DNA of 64,000 nt from Mesorhizobium neociceri. Lineage in GTDB: Bacteria > Pseudomonadota > Alphaproteobacteria > Rhizobiales > Rhizobiaceae. Below the pieces are notes generated by a model, which saw only the letters and a program-made list of their open reading frames with translations, was not told the DNA's origin and did no database searches. Location of the stretch: positions 1 to 64,000 of the forward strand of contig NZ_JACDTY010000002.1 in NCBI RefSeq assembly GCF_013520985.1. The letters are read 5' to 3'. Every line of letters starts with the position of its first letter. The first letter of the stretch is position 1. Below are positions 57,191 through 64,000 of this stretch, in pieces. The position numbers and the translations under genes are program-made.

Positions 57191-58237
57191 TCATGACTTC
57201 GATCCCTGAGCCGGCGCGAGGTCCGTTTCGTGGGAACGCTGTCTCACCCTAATTTCAATTCGCCGTCTTGCCTTCACGTTACCAGTCTGCGCTCCGTTCG
57301 TCAGATGGTCCCCAGGCAGGATCAACTGCCCCCCCGACATCGGCAGGATCGTGAAACCATCCAGGTCGTGCATCTCGCTGAGTACACGGGTAACCGAAAT
57401 CGCACGCGCAAGTCCAAGGCCCGCATTGTCGGCGGGGCGAAGGGAACCAACCTCAATTTTGCCGGCCAAAACCGACTGCAGCCCCTTGTCCATATTCGAT
57501 GACTCGCCGGACATTGCCTGCTCGTCCGTGTGACCGATCACTTCGATCACGTCGACACCGTATGATGTTGCAATGCCCGCAATCGTCTTCGAGAGATCGC
57601 GCAGCTTCGTTTTGAACCGACCGGAAAGCTCCGCGCTTCCTGTATCAAAGTTATAGCCATCGAGTTCGCTAAGACTGATGATCGGCGGCCAATCGTGTGG
57701 TTTTGCAGCCATGACAGGCTGTTCGGCTTTCTTCAGCGCTTCCGAAAGGTCATTCGATGTCTTGCCAGCGCCGACATAGCCAAACTCCTTCAGCACTTTC
57801 ATATGCTCGATCATCACGTTGGCTTGCGCGGGGTCGACGTGATTGTCTGTAAGGATTTTGGTGACCCGGGCGTTTTTGGCCACTTCTTGGACCGTAAGGC
57901 CTGCCTTTTTGATCGTTTCCACGGCCTCTTTGGCCAGGACCAATTCACGCCATTCCTGGTCGGGCACATTGCCTCCCGTCGCCGGTTTGATCAATGCGTT
58001 CAGCTGGGCAAGCAGCCGCTTGTTTTCGTCGTCGAGCTTGCGAACCTTCTCCTCGACGGATTGGACAATCTTTTGCGCCTCCGCAGCCTCTTGCTCCTTC
58101 TTGTGTATGATGGCGCCGGCTGCCAACAGAAGGCAGAACACCAAAAGCAGCATTGTCTCGGCCATCGTCAAGCCAAGGATCAGCCCGCGGCCATAGCCCT
58201 TGCGCTCGAAAGCGACTGATGTTCCGCCGTCGCTCAC
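57191..58237 (-). CDS. OmpA/MotB-like peptidoglycan-binding protein (ZorB-like)
   Basis: About 348 residues from a GTG that overlaps the stop of the previous gene (GTGA). One N-terminal transmembrane segment (LILGLTMAETMLLLVFCLLL) carries Glu where MotB and ZorB have the proton-binding Asp. A long helical region follows (about 45-190). The C-terminal OmpA-like domain has the peptidoglycan-binding signature VIEVIGHTDEQ. This pairs with the MotA/TolQ-like protein encoded immediately before it to form a predicted ion-driven stator. Zorya ZorB has the same general layout. Confidence 0.82.
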   Translation of the reverse strand: MSDGGTSVAFERKGYGRGLILGLTMAETMLLLVFCLLLAAGAIIHKKEQEAAEAQKIVQSVEEKVRKLDDENKRLLAQLNALIKPATGGNVPDQEWRELVLAKEAVETIKKAGLTVQEVAKNARVTKILTDNHVDPAQANVMIEHMKVLKEFGYVGAGKTSNDLSEALKKAEQPVMAAKPHDWPPIISLSELDGYNFDTGSAELSGRFKTKLRDLSKTIAGIATSYGVDVIEVIGHTDEQAMSGESSNMDKGLQSVLAGKIEVGSLRPADNAGLGLARAISVTRVLSEMHDLDGFTILPMSGGQLILPGDHLTNGAQTGNVKARRRIEIRVRQRSHETDLAPAQGSKS

Positions 58238-59547
58238 CTGCCCCACCAACCGGATCTCCTCGGGGATTCAACCTTCTCTGTCTGGGGCGTGCCGCTCAAA
58301 GTTTCGAAGGAATCGTCGTGCGGGGTGTCGGAAATCTTGATTGGCGCCTCTTCGCCGACACTGGCGGGAGGCATCACCGGAGGCGTTGGGTCGATTGCTA
58401 TTGGGCCGTTGGCGGAGTGGTTCGGGCGCGAGACCTGAAGACTCTTTTCCGCCAGCGTTGCAACGAGTTCACTGGTGTCCGTACTTTGCTTCTGCACTAC
58501 CGCCGCAAGCGCCTCGGTCAATCGCTGCCCCGCCTGAACAGTCTCTGCGGTCTTCTCTGCCGCGGCTGCCGCCCGCTCCACGCCACTCGCCACCTTGGCG
58601 ACTGCATCAGCCAGAGCTGTCATACGCGCTTGCTGTTCCTGGGAGGCGCTCTCAGTCTTCACCGCATACTGCGCAACAGCGCTGCCCAGAAGCTTCACCA
58701 TTGGCGCCAGGTCGTTCTTCAGCACCTCGTCCGGGACGACAACCTTCTCTAGTTTCATGGCTACGCTGTCGGCTTGCGCACCAAGCTTGCTCACCGACGA
58801 GGACATCGAGCCGTTGGCCTTGTCGAGCAAATCGGCGGCCGCCTCGACACGCTGCGCGATTGACGAGAATTGACTTTCGACCTGACCGAAGTTGTCCTTG
58901 AGCGCATCGCTCAGTTTGCCTGACGCCTCCTGGACCGGTTTGATGGATTCCATCGCAATCTTGTCGAGGGCGGATCTAATATGCTCGCCGTTCCGCTCGG
59001 CCTGAACGGCAATCTCCGCGAAGCCTTCTTCCAGCATCTGGTGGCTGACGCGACGAAAGTCGGCAAATTCCCTGGTCACGCTTTCCATCTCGGCTCTGAC
59101 CCGCCGCGTCATATCTGCGAGTTCGTGCCTTGCCGTTCGCTCAATATCGGCAGGATCGCGTCGCATCTGATTGTAGAAAATTCTGAGCGCAATGCCGGTG
59201 ATCGTCGACGTAACAGCGATACCGAAGTTCCTGACGATGGTCTCGGTCGAGCCTTCCGAGCCAAACTGAAACAGCGAGACCCCGAGGCTCGTTAGAGTGA
59301 ACAGGAAGCCCATGTAATAGAGGTTGTCGCCGGTCTGCTCGTCGTGCAGCCTAAGCTTCCCCGTGAAGACCGATACACCCAAATAGAAGAACATCAGGCA
59401 AACCGGTATGCCCGACCCCACTATTGGGTTCACACCCGACAGCTTGGCAATGGCGATGAAGATGCAGCCGCCAAAGGTCAGCGCCGCAAATACAACGAGC
59501 GGAAAGCCCGGATGGCCCAACAGGGCATTGTCGCGCTTCCTGGCCAT
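58234..59547 (-). CDS. MotA/TolQ/ExbB-like proton channel protein with coiled-coil tail (ZorA-like)
   Basis: About 437 residues; the ATG at 59547 shares its A with the stop of the preceding gene (TGATG), so the longer frame to 59607 is rejected. The N-terminal 160 residues hold four membrane segments, the last being FGIAVTSTITGIALRIFYNQ, similar to the TolQ/MotA channel helices. Residues about 165-390 form a long helical tail rich in Ala, Glu and Lys, reminiscent of the ZorA tail that transmits force inside the cell. The C-terminus is Pro-rich. It is predicted to surround the OmpA-like partner in the inner membrane. Confidence 0.78.
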   Translation of the reverse strand: MARKRDNALLGHPGFPLVVFAALTFGGCIFIAIAKLSGVNPIVGSGIPVCLMFFYLGVSVFTGKLRLHDEQTGDNLYYMGFLFTLTSLGVSLFQFGSEGSTETIVRNFGIAVTSTITGIALRIFYNQMRRDPADIERTARHELADMTRRVRAEMESVTREFADFRRVSHQMLEEGFAEIAVQAERNGEHIRSALDKIAMESIKPVQEASGKLSDALKDNFGQVESQFSSIAQRVEAAADLLDKANGSMSSSVSKLGAQADSVAMKLEKVVVPDEVLKNDLAPMVKLLGSAVAQYAVKTESASQEQQARMTALADAVAKVASGVERAAAAAEKTAETVQAGQRLTEALAAVVQKQSTDTSELVATLAEKSLQVSRPNHSANGPIAIDPTPPVMPPASVGEEAPIKISDTPHDDSFETLSGTPQTEKVESPRRSGWWGR

Positions 59548-60365
59548 CAGTTTAACCCCTCTAAGCCAACCAACTTCTCGAATTCTCCGTGATGGTTCTG
59601 GACCCATTGAGTCCAGAACTCGGCATGGTCGAGCGACTTGAATGGCTTCTTTGCCCGGTCGATGTAGAGAATTGTGACGCTCACCCCGTCGAGCGAGGTG
59701 CCATAGGTCCGATCGGCAGCGCTTGCGAGGTACTTCTGGTAGTCGAGCCCCGATCGATACTGCGAATAAAGCGCCGTATGCTCGATCATGTCTGACGCAA
59801 CCACCAACCGCTTTGCACTGTCCTGTTTGGCGAGGCCGCTATCGAAGAGCGACAGTTTGATCTTCTGGATGCCGGCCATGATTGGAGACTGGCTTGCTGA
59901 GTCACCATTCGGAATTTGGTCAGGGAGTTTGCTCAAAGGATCACCAAAGGCGTCCTCCCACTTCTTCTGGCGTCGCGCCGGATTGTTCGTCCAACTGTCC
60001 ACCGTTGACCCATCGCCCGGATTGCATCCATCGAACATCACTGTCAGGTCGCCGGGGGCAGAGTTCAGAGTGTAAATCCTCACATAGCCGCCGGACTCTA
60101 CCTTTCCGATGGTTTTGCGGAACTCATTCTTCAGATCGGTCATCGTCGTTGCCGAAATCGGATCCGTGGCGTCGATGAGAACCGCCGTAAGACTGGTTGG
60201 CCCGCCCAACGGGCAATTCGTGCTGGCGTCGATCTGACCCTTACCCGATCTTGACCACATCCAGGCAAAGCCACCCAACATCGCGATGGACAGGATGCCA
60301 AGGACGACAGCCGCGAAGATCGTGCCTGCTTGGCCCGTCTTGCGTCTGCGAGACCGCCTAGCCAT
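59547..60365 (-). CDS. Membrane-anchored VWA-like protein of the five-gene operon
   Basis: A 272-residue protein with an Arg/Lys-rich start, one transmembrane segment (FAAVVLGILSIAMLGGFAWM) and a soluble domain outside or inside the membrane. The domain opens with LTAVLIDATDPISATTMTDL and later has RLVVASDMIEHTALYSQYRS, a Rossmann-like pattern similar to von Willebrand A domains with a poorly conserved metal site. The segment MFDGCNPGDGSTVDSW occurs in a family I know only as uncharacterised. It starts eight bases inside the previous gene and overlaps the next, so it belongs to the complex. Confidence 0.68.
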   Translation of the reverse strand: MARRSRRRKTGQAGTIFAAVVLGILSIAMLGGFAWMWSRSGKGQIDASTNCPLGGPTSLTAVLIDATDPISATTMTDLKNEFRKTIGKVESGGYVRIYTLNSAPGDLTVMFDGCNPGDGSTVDSWTNNPARRQKKWEDAFGDPLSKLPDQIPNGDSASQSPIMAGIQKIKLSLFDSGLAKQDSAKRLVVASDMIEHTALYSQYRSGLDYQKYLASAADRTYGTSLDGVSVTILYIDRAKKPFKSLDHAEFWTQWVQNHHGEFEKLVGLEGLN

Positions 60366-61797
60366 TCACGTTGTCCGGATGGAGCTTGTCGAGGTCGCGG
60401 TACTGCTCAATCCCCCGCTCGCATTCCTGACCGATGAGGCGGACCTGAGCGTTGAGCTCGTCCTGCGCCCCGCGGATCGATGCGCCGACGTCACCCTCGC
60501 TCCACTCCCCGTCACCCGAAATATGCGGTTTTATGCGGTCGAGTTTGTAAGCCGCCCCGAAATGCTTGGGGGCAGGCTCGGTCCTGGCCTGGATATTTGC
60601 CTCCCTGTACTTTGATAGAAGTTGGTTACAGGCTCGCTCCAACTGGTCCTGATGCTGCGCAAAAAGCGCTAGAAGCCTCGAGCGATGATCGACAATCGCG
60701 CGGTGCTCCCTACGGCGGCTGCCAAGTTCCTTGACGATCTCCTCAACCTTTTCGTTGTGGTCGTCGCGAACGTCTTGAAGCTCCTCAATCAGTTCCTTCT
60801 TGCGATCGATATAGTCCTCGCGCCTGGCGACCAGCCGATTTTCGACGCCGGCGTACCCGGGATAAGGATCGAACACGAACCAGCCGTCGATAAACGCGAA
60901 AATCGAGAACATGAGGCCGATGGCGAAGAGCAACCATGACTTCACGTCTGTGAGGCCCGCTGGATTCGCGATCATATTGCGAATGACCTCTGTGCCGGCA
61001 CCATCCGCGAGCGAGCCACTCACCTCTCGATAGTGCGCCAATGCGAGGTTTATGGTGACGGCCAGGGCGACGTAAAAAATGATCGATACTATCCCCACCA
61101 GCTTTCCTAGCACCGCCCGGTGGGTGACCAGGCGAGCGCAGAAAACCGACAGTAGCAAGGCAGCGCCGATGTTGATGAAGGAGAATGCCGCGGCCTCGAG
61201 AATACCGCCAAACAGACCCTGCTCGTTACCCTTGGCAAGGAAACTGCCGTTCATTGCGGTCTCGATAAGAAACAGAAACAGCAATAGCGAGAGCCTAAAG
61301 ACGTGAGCCGCCCCGTGCTGAACCCGCGCGGCACGAACCAATCCGTGCTTTCCCTTAAACCAAGCGTGCTCTTTCTCTGCGTCGTTGAGAGCCCTTCTCA
61401 GTCCGTGGAGTTCGTCCAGACCGACGGCTACAGAAGCCTTGAAGTCCGACACGCTCGCTGCGTTCGCCTGGCGGATCAGACCGAACTGTTCTTCGAAATC
61501 CAGGCCGGCGAGGCGCCCGCCGAGAAGCTGCAAACTGTCCTCGAGAGTATGATAGGAAGCCTTCTTCTCGTCCTCGACTCGTTCGATGATGGCATGTTCG
61601 ACATCATCGAGATTCTTGGCGGTCTTTGGCGGCTGGTTCGCCTCGCCACGTTCCTTCCCGCGACCAGCGAGATCCATATCGCGATCAATCTTTGCGACGT
61701 CTAAGCTACTGAAAAGCTGGGTACTCGCACGAAAATCATGGTTGGACTCGCGCAGAGACTCGCGCAACCTATTTAGTTTTTCGAATTTAGAACCCAC
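60358..61797 (-). CDS. Four-TM coiled-coil membrane protein, first gene of the five-gene operon
   Basis: A 479-residue protein with a GTG start at 61797. Residues 1-150 are helical and charged. Four membrane segments follow between about 165 and 310 (LSLLLFLFLIETAMNGSFLA, AAAFSFINIGAALLLSVFCA, VGIVSIIFYVALAVTINLAL, WLLFAIGLMFSIFAFIDGWF). A second long coiled coil (VARREDYIDRKKELIEELQD and on) occupies about 325-420. I do not recognise the family. Its stop overlaps the start of the VWA-like gene. It is the probable membrane scaffold or sensor of the complex (inference). Confidence 0.68.
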   Translation of the reverse strand: MGSKFEKLNRLRESLRESNHDFRASTQLFSSLDVAKIDRDMDLAGRGKERGEANQPPKTAKNLDDVEHAIIERVEDEKKASYHTLEDSLQLLGGRLAGLDFEEQFGLIRQANAASVSDFKASVAVGLDELHGLRRALNDAEKEHAWFKGKHGLVRAARVQHGAAHVFRLSLLLFLFLIETAMNGSFLAKGNEQGLFGGILEAAAFSFINIGAALLLSVFCARLVTHRAVLGKLVGIVSIIFYVALAVTINLALAHYREVSGSLADGAGTEVIRNMIANPAGLTDVKSWLLFAIGLMFSIFAFIDGWFVFDPYPGYAGVENRLVARREDYIDRKKELIEELQDVRDDHNEKVEEIVKELGSRRREHRAIVDHRSRLLALFAQHQDQLERACNQLLSKYREANIQARTEPAPKHFGAAYKLDRIKPHISGDGEWSEGDVGASIRGAQDELNAQVRLIGQECERGIEQYRDLDKLHPDNVNG

Positions 61798-62304
61798 GCC
61801 CTACTACCCGACCCCGTATAGCCCGCAGCATAGTGCTTCTATGCACAGTGGAAGCAAAGGGCAACAGCGCATCCACAAATGTCCACTTGGTTGTCACGGG
61901 TGTGACTTGTCGCCGTGCCCTTTTAACGGTTCACGCCCCCTTGTTGCCCGCGACTGCCAAAGTTGCGGATAATGTGAAGCTCGGCCACCCTGGCAACTGG
62001 GACGATGGACCAGCGATCCGAGGGTCAGGGTTTAGGCATGGCCGCGGCTCCTGTCGAGCGACGACGTCCAGCTTTACGCGCGGTCAAGCCGCGAATGGAA
62101 GGAGCACCGAGCCTTGTCCCTGTGGTGAGCGGCGGAATTCCGGGTATTATTGCGCACCGCCGCGTGAAGCCCCGCTTTTCCATCTGACTCACTGGTTGCT
62201 GATCCAGTTTTTCGTTGTTGCAATTACCGAGCCTCAATCGAGCATAAAGCGTCACGCGCTCAGATGAAGCCCATTGGAAGGTTGGCATCGATCCCATCTG
62301 GAAA
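61798..62304. other. Upstream region of the five-gene operon
   Basis: Holds the presumed promoter of the membrane operon; TATACGG- and TATGCTG-like strings on the minus strand at about 61818-61835 could be its -10. A 60-codon plus frame at 62005-62187 (MDQRSEGQGLGMAAAPVERR) is not recognised. No clear gene. Confidence 0.35.
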
Positions 62305-62364
62305 GGATCGGCCAAATGAGCGATGATCCCTGATCAGCCTGCCAGATCGCACGCTGATCAGCCT
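62305..62364 (+). pseudogene. IS256-type C-terminal remnant, right edge of the defence cassette
   Basis: The string CGGCCAAATGAGCGATGATCC followed by CTGATCAGCCTGC and CGCACGCTGATCAGCCTGG closely matches the 3' end of the IS256 remnant at 48355-48406, in the same orientation. It encodes MSDDP and, with a frameshift, ISLPDRTLISLANA, as in IS256 C-termini. Only about 60 bases are recognisable. Confidence 0.55.
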
Positions 62365-62720
62365 GGCCAATGCTAGAGAGCACGGCGACCAGTGCTGCCA
62401 ACATGCCGAGGGGCACGACATATGGATGCTTCGAGAGTCATCGGGAATCGAACCCATCCACAGAAATATTTTGTTGGTATTTCCGTTGGTAGTCCTCACC
62501 ACAGCGTGGCCGTAGTTGTTTGAAAATAAAGTTAGATTTCCTTCACTTGGATTCCGCCTCTGGGCACCATTTTTTTTAACAGATTCAAACGACTCCGATC
62601 TTCGCGGGGCGCATGCCAACGGCCAGTGGATCACAGCTGCGGTGTGAGTGCGCGCCTGAAAGAAATCGATTGCTTTGACGTGGCACAAGCTCAAGAATTC
62701 GAGCTGATGGAGGCAATCGG
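62365..62720. other. Intergenic, promoter region of the trypco2-linked genes
   Basis: About 350 bases, AT-rich at 62465-62590. It contains the tRNA-like string described separately. The following gene has a good ribosome site (GGAGG at about 62709). No gene here. Confidence 0.4.
62434..62460 (-). other. tRNA T-arm-like fragment, possible attachment-site relic
   Basis: On the minus strand the sequence GATGGGTTCGATTCCCGATG contains the GGGTTCGATTCCC core of a tRNA T arm, then ACTCTC where an acceptor strand would be. No CCA, anticodon arm or 5' half is present, and the stem pairs only partly. Integrative elements often leave such tRNA 3' copies at their ends. It is 70 bases from the IS256 remnant. 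This is suggestive only. Confidence 0.25.
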
Positions 62721-63296
62721 ATGTTCAAAAATGTCCCAAAATCTGAGATCACGATCATAGGAAAGGATGGCGACGTCCGCCACACAACAAAAGCCATAAT
62801 GGGCGACCCGATCGTGATTCCTGATCAGTCAGTTAGTATTTTTGCAGGTGACGAAATTCGGCGACTAATCCCAAGCGGTGCGGAAGAAACGTTTGAAGTT
62901 CTAGATCCAATTTTTTATCAATCTCATGGCCGCATTCCGGCGCACTATCAGGTGAAAATTCGTCGAAAAGGGATGCTCCCCCAGGGCACTGGCGGCAATT
63001 ACACCATTCACGTGACCGGCTCGAACTCACGGGTGAATGTGAACTCAAGCGACAACTCCCATAACGTTGTTGTTGACCACAGTGTGTTTGGCAATGTCCG
63101 AACAGCGATCGAGAGTGGAGTATCGAACGAGGCGGATCGCACAGCGCTTTTAGCATTAGTCAGCACCATGGAGGCCGCGAGCGGTGATCGGAATTCTTAC
63201 CTAAAGGCCTATCAGAACTTCATCGCTGCAGCAGCAAACCATGTAACTGTAATCGCGCCTTTCCTCGCGGGACTAGCGGCGCTGCTAGGAGGTTGA
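62721..63296 (+). CDS. Uncharacterised protein with C-terminal helical membrane-proximal domain
   Basis: A 191-residue protein. The N-terminal 95 residues form a beta-rich domain (ITIIGKDGDVRHTTKAIMGD). The middle has the NYTIHVTGSNSRVNVNSSDN pattern, a strand-rich Asn/Ser segment that I associate with several uncharacterised bacterial proteins of conflict systems. A C-terminal helical region ends in the hydrophobic segment HVTVIAPFLAGLAALLGG. The next gene starts three bases after its stop behind the AGGAGG at its end, so the two form an operon. Function unknown. Confidence 0.7.
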   Translation: MFKNVPKSEITIIGKDGDVRHTTKAIMGDPIVIPDQSVSIFAGDEIRRLIPSGAEETFEVLDPIFYQSHGRIPAHYQVKIRRKGMLPQGTGGNYTIHVTGSNSRVNVNSSDNSHNVVVDHSVFGNVRTAIESGVSNEADRTALLALVSTMEAASGDRNSYLKAYQNFIAAAANHVTVIAPFLAGLAALLGG

Positions 63297-63298
63297 CC

Positions 63299-63679
63299 GT
63301 GGATTTGAAATCCTTCGTTACTGAAAGCCTCTCTCAAATCTTAGATGGAATCAAAGAGGCTCAGCAGCGGCCTGGCGGCGATAATGTGGGCGCGGATGGC
63401 TATCTCGCAGGCCAAGGAAACTTGATCAGCGGTGGGACAAGCGGCTTTTTCACCCTTGTAGATTTTGATGTATCTGTGATCGCGGAAAGCCGAGAAGGCG
63501 GGAACAGCGTCCGCGTTTCGACTATTGAAGTCGATGATGGGTCATCAAAATCTGCATCGAACACCAGCAGAGTGAAGTTCACCGTCCATGTTCGCATTCC
63601 GAAGGGAGGTGCGAATCGAGATCGTAGTACCCAGTCGATGGGTAGAGCTGAAACCGATTTCGACGTGTTTAGTCGATAA
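63299..63679 (+). CDS. Trypco2-like domain protein
   Basis: About 126 residues from the GTG at 63299, preceded by AGGAGG; a TTG two codons upstream overlaps the previous stop. It has an N-terminal helix (LKSFVTESLSQILDGIKEAQ) and a beta-sandwich-like remainder (FTLVDFDVSVIAESREGGNS, then NTSRVKFTVHVRIPKG). This pattern fits the trypsin-co-occurring domain 2 (trypco2) found in nucleotide-dependent bacterial conflict systems. A trypsin-like protease or NTPase partner would be expected nearby, possibly beyond the window end. Confidence 0.55.
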   Translation: MDLKSFVTESLSQILDGIKEAQQRPGGDNVGADGYLAGQGNLISGGTSGFFTLVDFDVSVIAESREGGNSVRVSTIEVDDGSSKSASNTSRVKFTVHVRIPKGGANRDRSTQSMGRAETDFDVFSR

Positions 63680-63715
63680 CTTGTCAGAGACCGAAAAAAT
63701 ACGGAGGGAGCCAAT

Positions 63716-64000
63716 ATGAATATCCGCCTTTCCCACGCCTCTGGAGTTGTCGGCGAAGCTACTGACATTTTGGCTGGTGGCGGCAGCACTAGAGATCGGT
63801 TGCTTTTGGCGGCGAAAATTATGCTCGGCATAGCACCGGGAGATTTTACCCAATTCCCAGAACTGAGCGTTCTATATGAAGGCATCCACAAGGCGTTAAG
63901 CAAAGTGACAGACGCTCGGGACGGAAGCTATGAGGCAACAGTTCGCGCGATGAGCGCACCTGCTATGACAAAGGTTGCTCAGGCAATTTTGGATTTGGAT
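63716..64000 (+). CDS. Partial gene running off the window end
   Basis: An ATG at 63716 preceded by GGAGGGAG opens a frame that stays open for 95 codons to the last base: MNIRLSHASGVVGEATDILA, then TRDRLLLAAKIMLGIAPGDF and HKALSKVTDARDGSYEATVR. It is helical, soluble and not recognised. It follows the trypco2-like gene by 36 bases and is likely the third gene of that operon. Confidence 0.7.
   Translation, partial: MNIRLSHASGVVGEATDILAGGGSTRDRLLLAAKIMLGIAPGDFTQFPELSVLYEGIHKALSKVTDARDGSYEATVRAMSAPAMTKVAQAILDLD

Overview
The window is symbiotic and accessory DNA of a Mesorhizobium-type rhizobium, either a symbiosis island or a symbiotic plasmid. The evidence is a near-complete Nod-factor gene set with four nod boxes, nifHDK, a type III secretion (T3SS) locus, a second set of regulators, and many decayed transposable elements. 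nodA lies about 19 kb from nodBC and is transcribed in the opposite direction. I recall this arrangement from Astragalus sinicus rhizobia (M. huakuii-like) and strain N33, so a galegoid-legume symbiont is the best guess. This rests on gene order only.

Layout. 0.3-1.2 kb: colliding remnants of tyrosine recombinases and an IS91 transposase. 1.4-13.3 kb: two divergent T3SS operons. The minus-strand operon is sctP-like, Q, R, S, T, U. The plus-strand operon is sctW, a SycN-like chaperone, sctX, sctY, sctV, sctD, sctE, sctF. Gene content and order match the Yersinia Ysc type rather than the classical rhizobial Rhc-I type. The ATPase, secretin, inner rod and inner-ring lipoprotein are not here. 13.7-21.5 kb: a LysR regulator, an IS481 remnant, a NopP-like effector, dctA behind a sigma-54 promoter, a LacI regulator and a small exported protein.

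22-46.6 kb: the symbiosis core. nodD copy 1 is divergent from a nod box and nodBCIJ. A tRNA-Arg follows, then the nif block on the minus strand: nifH, nifD, nifK, a scar fusing the start of nifE to the end of nifX, a DUF269 gene and a response regulator. Next come nodD copy 2 with a nod box and nodZ, a nod box and nolK, a GST, nodE, nodF and nodA behind a fourth nod box, and a fabG/nodG gene. Together these predict a Nod factor made by NodABC, acylated with a NodFE-type unsaturated fatty acid, possibly fucosylated (NodZ, NolK) and exported by NodIJ.

48.2-62.4 kb: a cassette bracketed by IS256-family 3' remnants in the same orientation. It carries a 1,856-residue DUF4011-helicase-nuclease protein (Hhe-like defence candidate), a MucR regulator, a membrane-anchored thermonuclease and a tightly coupled five-gene membrane operon. 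That operon encodes a four-TM coiled-coil protein, a VWA-like protein, a MotA/TolQ-like channel protein, an OmpA/MotB-like protein and a DUF4236 protein. It resembles the ZorAB core of Zorya but lacks Zorya effectors, and it is the best candidate here for an undescribed system. 62.7-64 kb: a second probable conflict locus with a trypco2-like protein, cut by the window end.
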